From: Mailhella sp.
GTDB lineage: Bacteria; Desulfobacterota; Desulfovibrionia; Desulfovibrionales; Desulfovibrionaceae
Assembly (NCBI GenBank): GCA_017522745.1
Contig: JAFWYI010000247.1
Location: 1-9,550, forward strand
Direction of reading: 5' to 3'
DNA: 9,550 nucleotides
The notes below the pieces were generated by a model. It did not search any database, had not been told where the DNA came from, and was given only the letters and a program-made list of their open reading frames with translations. Shown here in pieces: positions 6,363 to 9,550 of the stretch. The translations under genes were made by a program, and so were the position numbers. How positions within the stretch are numbered: the first letter of the stretch is position 1; each line of letters starts with the position of its first letter.

Positions 6363-7158
6363 CCTCTTCAATTCGCTCTGGCATGAGCAGTGGAGCGACC
6401 AGTGGAGGGTCTATGGCGAACAGGCCCGAAGGCGCAGCCGCAACTGTGCCGCGCTGGGTATGTTCGGCCTGTTCTCCGCCATGCTGGCATTGCTCGCCTT
6501 CCAGCCGCAGAAGAGCATCAGTCTGCCCGCCATGGAGCGGCGTGTCGTTATGGTGATGGAACAGCTTCCGCCTCCCGTGCCCAAGGCGAAAGAGCCGGAG
6601 CTGAAGAAGATCGTAGCGGAGGATTCGGACTTCCTCATCCCCGAAGAGCCCAAGCTGGAGCCGAAACCTGAACCCGTGGTGGAAAAGCCCAAGTCTGTTC
6701 CCCCTCCTCCGCCGGTAAAGGAAAAGCCGAAACCCAAACCGAAGCCTGAGCCCAAAGTAAAGCCCGCGCCCAAGCCTGAGCCGGTCAAAAAAGCCGTAAA
6801 AGAGGTGAAAGGCGTGGAAAACGCCGCTCCGACTGCCGTTCCTGCCGCCGTAGGCAATGCCAGAGACGAAGCCAGCCGCGAAAGCGCCGTGCTTGCCGCC
6901 ATACTTCAGACGCTGGAAAAGCATAAGCGCTATCCTCGCGCGGGCCGCAGAAGCGGAGCCGAAGGAACCTGCGGACTCATGGTGCGCATCGGGCCAGACG
7001 GCAAGGTCGTTTCCGCCGAAGTACAGGAAAAGTCCGGGAAAAGCGTGCTTGATGCCGCCGCATCCCGACTTGGTGAAAAACTGGTGGGCCTGTACGTTGG
7101 TTCGGCTGGCGCGCTCAACGTGCTGGTCCCCGTGCATTACCGGCTGACGGACAGATAA
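6328..7158 (+). CDS. tonB: TonB energy-transducing protein
   Basis: A 276-residue protein with the three-part TonB plan. A basic N-terminal segment (QARRRSRN, 32-39) precedes one membrane anchor (about 41-59). A periplasm-spanning Pro/Lys/Glu-rich region follows (about 79-155, including KPKPKPKPEPK). The C-terminal TonB domain (about 187-276) contains the KRYP motif (200-203), the GxxxxMVRIGPDGKV strand pattern (213-227) and a final beta strand ending VPVHYRL. It contacts the receptor's TonB box. The start is probably TTG at 6328, with AAGGGAGA (6315-6322) 5 nt before it; the next in-frame ATG (6460) lies inside the membrane anchor and would lose its basic flank. This puts 35 nt of overlap with exbD. 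The N-terminal cytoplasmic segment of about 40 residues is long for TonB. Confidence 0.93.
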   Translation: MSSAPSLPNSADLFNSLWHEQWSDQWRVYGEQARRRSRNCAALGMFGLFSAMLALLAFQPQKSISLPAMERRVVMVMEQLPPPVPKAKEPELKKIVAEDSDFLIPEEPKLEPKPEPVVEKPKSVPPPPPVKEKPKPKPKPEPKVKPAPKPEPVKKAVKEVKGVENAAPTAVPAAVGNARDEASRESAVLAAILQTLEKHKRYPRAGRRSGAEGTCGLMVRIGPDGKVVSAEVQEKSGKSVLDAAASRLGEKLVGLYVGSAGALNVLVPVHYRLTDR

Positions 7159-7203
7159 CATTAACATTCAGGAGGAGGCTTCCCCCGGCCATCCTCAACA
7201 TAA

Positions 7204-7245
7204 GAAAGCCGCTTCCCTATACGTTCAGGAGGCGGCCTTCTTTTT
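7204..7245 (+). terminator. Rho-independent terminator after tonB
   Basis: The arms 7204-7216 (GAAAGCCGCTTCC) and 7228-7240 (GGAGGCGGCCTTC) pair over 13 positions with one A/C mismatch and one G-T wobble around an 11-nt loop. TTTTT follows at 7241-7245. It is placed 45 nt after the tonB stop and closes the plus-strand series. On the minus strand only a short interrupted T stretch follows, so it is a poorer terminator for the converging DtxR gene. Confidence 0.85.
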
Positions 7246-7272
7246 GGCGTTCTATGTTCGGAATGTTCCGGC

Positions 7273-7827
7273 TCAGCGGTACTTGCGGTTCAGTTCTCGA
7301 GTTTCTTCCTTAGCGTCGAGGCGGCCCATGTCGCTCCATGCCTGTTCCATTCTCTTGAGGAGCTGGGATTTCTGTGCCTCGTATGCCTCCTGCCAAGTAT
7401 CGCATATCTCCTGAGAACGCATGAAGAGCACGAACTGCCCGAGGCGGCGTATCACTTCCGGCGGCGTGACATGCTCCATCTCGCAGGCCACGGTGTCAGC
7501 CTGCGCTTCGTCAAGATGCAGGACATGAAGGAAGAACTCGCGGAAGATGGCGTGCCGGTGCATGAGATCGCGCCCGATGCGGCGGCCTTCTTCCGTCAGG
7601 TGGATGAAGCTGTACGGTTCGTACTCCACAAGGCCGAGGGATTTCAGCGTCTTCAGGGTGCTGGTCACGGTACAGCGGCTCACGCCGGCGATTTCGGCTA
7701 TAGACTTGGCCCGGGCCGCACCTTCCCGGGCTTCTTCCTTAAAGATGATCTCAACGTAGTTTTCGAGAACAGGGGAAAGTTTCTTCTCCTGTCCGTCACG
7801 TTCAGAGGTAATGAGGGCTTCCGTCAT
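7273..7827 (-). CDS. DtxR/MntR-family metal-dependent transcriptional regulator
   Basis: A 184-residue DNA-binding protein. The winged helix-turn-helix is at about 39-81 (SIAEIAGVSRCTVTSTLKTL, then LVEYEPYSFIHLTEEG). The dimerisation/metal domain is at about 85-140, with HRHAIFREFF and ACEMEHV. By hand alignment to DtxR, Cys115, Glu118 and His119 match primary-site ligands Cys102, Glu105 and His106, and Asn23 sits where DtxR has Met10 or MntR has Asp8. At the ancillary site His92 is kept, but Arg96 replaces the Glu and Asp111 the His. There is no C-terminal SH3-like domain; a charged helical tail of about 45 residues takes its place. The protein probably senses Fe2+ or Mn2+; which one is not readable. 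GGAGG lies 4 nt before the ATG, inside the 15-nt gap after the MATE gene. It may control the MATE gene, the import operon, or both. Confidence 0.88.
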   Translation of the reverse strand: MTEALITSERDGQEKKLSPVLENYVEIIFKEEAREGAARAKSIAEIAGVSRCTVTSTLKTLKSLGLVEYEPYSFIHLTEEGRRIGRDLMHRHAIFREFFLHVLHLDEAQADTVACEMEHVTPPEVIRRLGQFVLFMRSQEICDTWQEAYEAQKSQLLKRMEQAWSDMGRLDAKEETRELNRKYR

Positions 7828-7842
7828 ACAGCCTCCGTTATT

Positions 7843-9219
7843 TCATGCAGTTTGACGTTTTACGAGGCCGTATTCAAGCCATTTTTTGCTTTTGAAAAGA
7901 ACCGCAGCCCAGCAGAAGGCCGCGCTCTGCGAAGCCAGCATGGCCGCGTACACGCCTTCCGCTCCCCAGTCCAGAGCAAGGCCCAGGGCCCACGCCAGCG
8001 GGATGTTCACCAGCCAGCAGGTCACAGCGCCTATGCGGCAGGAAAGAATGGTCGCTCCCGCACCGGAAAACAGGCCGTTGAGTATGCCCGTCATGCCTGC
8101 AAGCGGCCCGCCGAGGCAGGCGAACACGAGATAGAGCGAAGCCTGTTCCAGAACGGCCGCATCGGTCGAAAAGAAGGCGGAGGCAGGTTCGCGCAGGAGC
8201 CAGAGCAGAACGGACGGCGCAACGAGACCCAGCCCGGTAAGCAGAGCCAGTCTGCGTCCGAAAGCGTACAGGCCGTCGCGCTGGCCCGCCCCCAGCATAT
8301 AGCCGCTGAAGATGACCATGGACATATTCAGCGCCCCCAGCGGGAACATAAGTATAGAGTGGACGCGACTGCCCACACTCATTCCGGCAAGTACGCTTGT
8401 GCTGTTTTCCGGAAGCATACCGATGATGGCAAGCGTAACGAGGCCGCCTGTCTGAGCGATGATGTTCCCTGCGGCGGCTGGCATCCCTACCTTAAAAAGA
8501 TAGGGCATGGCGCGGCGATTCCATCGCCACGGTGCAAAAGAGGAGCGGCCGAGCAGTCCGTAATGCCGCGCCAGCACGATGTTGGAGCTCAGCCCCAGCA
8601 CGGCGCAGGCAAAGGTGGTCCACGCTATGCCCGCTTCCCCGAAGGCCGGAAGCCCGAACCAGCCGAGGCCGAAGCCGAGGTCGCCCACCACGTTGGACAG
8701 CGCCATGAAGAGGAGAGTGACAAAGGGCAGCATCACCTTCTTATGTGCACGGAAAATGGAATTCACCATGATGAGCACGTAATAGAACGGGAGCTGACAG
8801 CAGTACGCCATGAAAAAGGTGGACAGTGTGGGACGCAGTTCCGGCGCGACTTGCAGGGTGTCGAAAATGAACGGAGTGCAGAGGAGTGCCAGCAGCGCGA
8901 TGAACGTTCCGGCGGACGCGGAAAGCATGACGATGAGCCCCGCATAACGGTCGGCCCTGTGACGTAATCCTGCCCCAAGGGACTGACTCACTGTTGCCAT
9001 GCATCCGCTGCCGATGAGCGAAGTGAGAAGCATGAGCATGGCGAAAAGCTGAGCCACCACACCGATGGAGGCTTGAACCGACACGTCAAGCCTGCCCGCC
9101 GCCCACACGTCTGTCATGCCGATGACAAGGTGGCAAAGCATAAGCCCCATCTGTGGCAGAGTAAGCAGAAGGACTTCTTTTGCGGAAGGAAGGGCGTGAT
9201 TCTTTTTGGGGGCGGTCAT
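7843..9219 (-). CDS. MATE-family multidrug/metabolite efflux transporter
   Basis: A 458-residue inner-membrane protein, the normal MATE length, with about 12 hydrophobic segments in two similar halves. Family features in the first half are LPQMGLMLCHLVIGMTDVW (21-39), AAGRLDVSVQASIGV (40-54) and GSGCMATVSQSLGAG (70-84). The second half repeats the pattern: VGMPAAAGNIIAQTG, GMSVGSRVHSI and GYMLGAGQ. MATE proteins export cations or toxic compounds by Na+ or H+ antiport; the substrate cannot be assigned. The ATG at 9219 is preceded by a modest AGGAT. It is first in a two-gene minus-strand operon with the DtxR-family regulator and has a strong promoter-like sequence about 40 nt upstream. The partnership hints at export of a metal-linked or tetrapyrrole compound, but a general drug pump is equally compatible. 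Confidence 0.92.
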   Translation of the reverse strand: MTAPKKNHALPSAKEVLLLTLPQMGLMLCHLVIGMTDVWAAGRLDVSVQASIGVVAQLFAMLMLLTSLIGSGCMATVSQSLGAGLRHRADRYAGLIVMLSASAGTFIALLALLCTPFIFDTLQVAPELRPTLSTFFMAYCCQLPFYYVLIMVNSIFRAHKKVMLPFVTLLFMALSNVVGDLGFGLGWFGLPAFGEAGIAWTTFACAVLGLSSNIVLARHYGLLGRSSFAPWRWNRRAMPYLFKVGMPAAAGNIIAQTGGLVTLAIIGMLPENSTSVLAGMSVGSRVHSILMFPLGALNMSMVIFSGYMLGAGQRDGLYAFGRRLALLTGLGLVAPSVLLWLLREPASAFFSTDAAVLEQASLYLVFACLGGPLAGMTGILNGLFSGAGATILSCRIGAVTCWLVNIPLAWALGLALDWGAEGVYAAMLASQSAAFCWAAVLFKSKKWLEYGLVKRQTA

Positions 9220-9256
9220 GGCTATCCTGTTTTTAAAGATTGAACTCTAAAATAAA

Positions 9257-9286
9257 ATTTTATCGACAAAAGTTTACTACTGTCAA
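9257..9286 (-). promoter_or_regulatory. Sigma-70-type promoter of the MATE-DtxR operon with overlapping palindromes
   Basis: Read on the minus strand, TTGACA (complement of 9281-9286) is followed after 18 nt by TAAAAT (complement of 9257-9262), about 38 nt before the MATE start codon. The -10 lies within a perfect 12-bp palindrome ATAAAATTTTAT (9252-9263). The -35 lies in TGTCAA-N6-TTAACA (9281-9298), an inverted repeat matching at 5 of 6 positions. Either could be a repressor operator; the DtxR-family protein encoded in the same operon is an obvious candidate, though neither matches a DtxR, IdeR or MntR consensus I know. Confidence 0.65.
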
Positions 9287-9320
9287 TTGCCCTTAACAAA
9301 AACTCTAACGCCCTGTCCTT

Positions 9321-9338
9321 CCCCCCCCCAAAAAAAAA
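9321..9338. repeat. C9-A9 homopolymer junction
   Basis: Nine C (9321-9329) are directly followed by nine A (9330-9338), in non-coding DNA about 35 nt upstream of the MATE -35 box. Long mononucleotide runs are prone to slippage, which can change promoter spacing or context. It is also a place where sequencing length errors are likely. Confidence 0.9.
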
Positions 9339-9422
9339 GACTGAGGGGAAAAGAGTTCTTACCGCTCCACCTATAGAAGGTCATTATTTTTCAAGCGGCA
9401 AAAAGATCAACCGATAAAAAAT

Positions 9423-9452
9423 TTGACTTTTCCAGCGCTCTGAACATATTAA
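9423..9452 (+). promoter_or_regulatory. Possible plus-strand promoter in the right-hand non-coding region
   Basis: TTGACT (9423-9428, 5 of 6 to the -35 consensus) is followed after 18 nt by TATTAA (9447-9452, 4 of 6 to the -10 consensus). Transcription would begin near 9459 and run rightward, just before the hairpin and T-run at 9463-9517. AT-rich DNA often yields such matches by chance. Confidence 0.3.
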
Positions 9453-9462
9453 ACGCAACACG

Positions 9463-9517
9463 CCCAGAACGCTTCAGTTTCCTATGGAAATTAGCGCACC
9501 AGTCTGGGTCTTTTTTT
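9463..9517 (+). terminator. Terminator-like multi-stem hairpin with T-run (attenuator or small RNA end)
   Basis: CCCAGA (9463-9468) pairs with TCTGGG (9503-9508); inside it CGCT (9470-9473) pairs with AGCG (9493-9496), and TTTCC (9478-9482) with GGAAA (9486-9490) around a TAT loop. TC and seven T follow (9509-9517), giving a rho-independent terminator shape on the plus strand. No plus-strand coding gene lies between 7158 and this point. It must end an RNA started in the non-coding region, or act as a leader attenuator for a gene beyond the right edge. Confidence 0.5.
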
Positions 9518-9550
9518 ACTCAAAATTCGAGTTTCTCAGCTTCTCTCAAC

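Larger units (their letters stand above)
9220..9550. other. AT-rich non-coding region upstream of the MATE gene
   Basis: No convincing coding region is seen in 331 nt. The contents are the minus-strand MATE promoter with its palindromes (9252-9298), the C9-A9 tract (9321-9338), AACTCT at 9301-9306 with inverted AGAGTT at 9352-9357, and the plus-strand promoter-like and terminator-like pair (9423-9517). The last 33 nt hold nothing I can interpret except a weak ACTC/GAGT inverted pair (9518-9532). The region separates the minus-strand operon from whatever lies to the right. Confidence 0.7.

Noticed and set aside
6661..6790. Repeated CCG/AAG-type sequence in tonB as a DNA repeat element.
   Set aside because: It is the normal Pro-Lys-Glu spacer of TonB and not a mobile or CRISPR repeat.
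6460..7158. A shorter TonB beginning at the ATG at 6460.
   Set aside because: It would start inside the membrane anchor and lose the preceding basic residues; TTG at 6328 has a good ribosome site and leaves the anchor whole.
7471..8967. A plus-strand open frame of about 498 codons opposite the DtxR and MATE genes.
   Set aside because: It crosses both recognised minus-strand genes and their boundary. The translation is low-complexity and resembles no family.
1..9550. tRNA, rRNA, CRISPR array, insertion sequence or integration site.
   Set aside because: No cloverleaf, rRNA-like stretch, regularly spaced repeats, transposase or terminal inverted repeats were seen on either strand.

Overview
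The window looks like an accessory iron or tetrapyrrole acquisition locus from a moderately GC-rich Gram-negative bacterium. An outer-membrane receptor and a TonB complex show a double membrane. The pairing of a HutX-type heme carrier with a small flavodoxin suggests an anaerobic life. A Desulfovibrio/Bilophila-like organism is my guess from gene style and base composition, not something the sequence proves.

Positions 1-7245 hold one tightly packed plus-strand gene series. In order: the C-terminal part of a TonB-dependent receptor (start lies left of the window); a 165-nt gap with several inverted repeats; a complete ECF-type transporter made of an S component, a T component and a double ATPase; a HutX/ChuX-type heme carrier; a flavodoxin; ExbB; ExbD; and TonB. 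Several neighbours overlap (S/T, ExbB/ExbD, ExbD/TonB) or nearly touch (T/ATPase, ATPase/HutX). A strong rho-independent terminator at 7204-7245 closes the series. The simplest reading is one import pathway. TonB-ExbBD energises the receptor to cross the outer membrane, the ECF complex moves the ligand across the inner membrane, HutX receives it in the cytoplasm, and the flavodoxin supplies electrons or helps in ligand handling. The unusual point is an ECF transporter where Gram-negative heme operons normally carry a periplasmic binding protein with a type II ABC importer. No such binding protein and no radical-SAM heme-opening enzyme (HutW/ChuW) is visible here.

Positions 7273-9219 hold a minus-strand pair that converges on the import operon: a MATE-family efflux transporter transcribed first, then a DtxR-family metal-responsive regulator 15 nt behind it. 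A good sigma-70-type promoter (TTGACA, 18-nt spacer, TAAAAT) lies just upstream of the MATE gene, with palindromes over both promoter boxes.

Positions 9220-9550 are an AT-rich non-coding stretch. It contains that promoter, a C9-A9 homopolymer junction, and on the plus strand a promoter-like sequence followed within about 60 nt by a terminator-like hairpin. This last combination could be a tiny RNA, or the attenuated leader of a gene to the right of the window.
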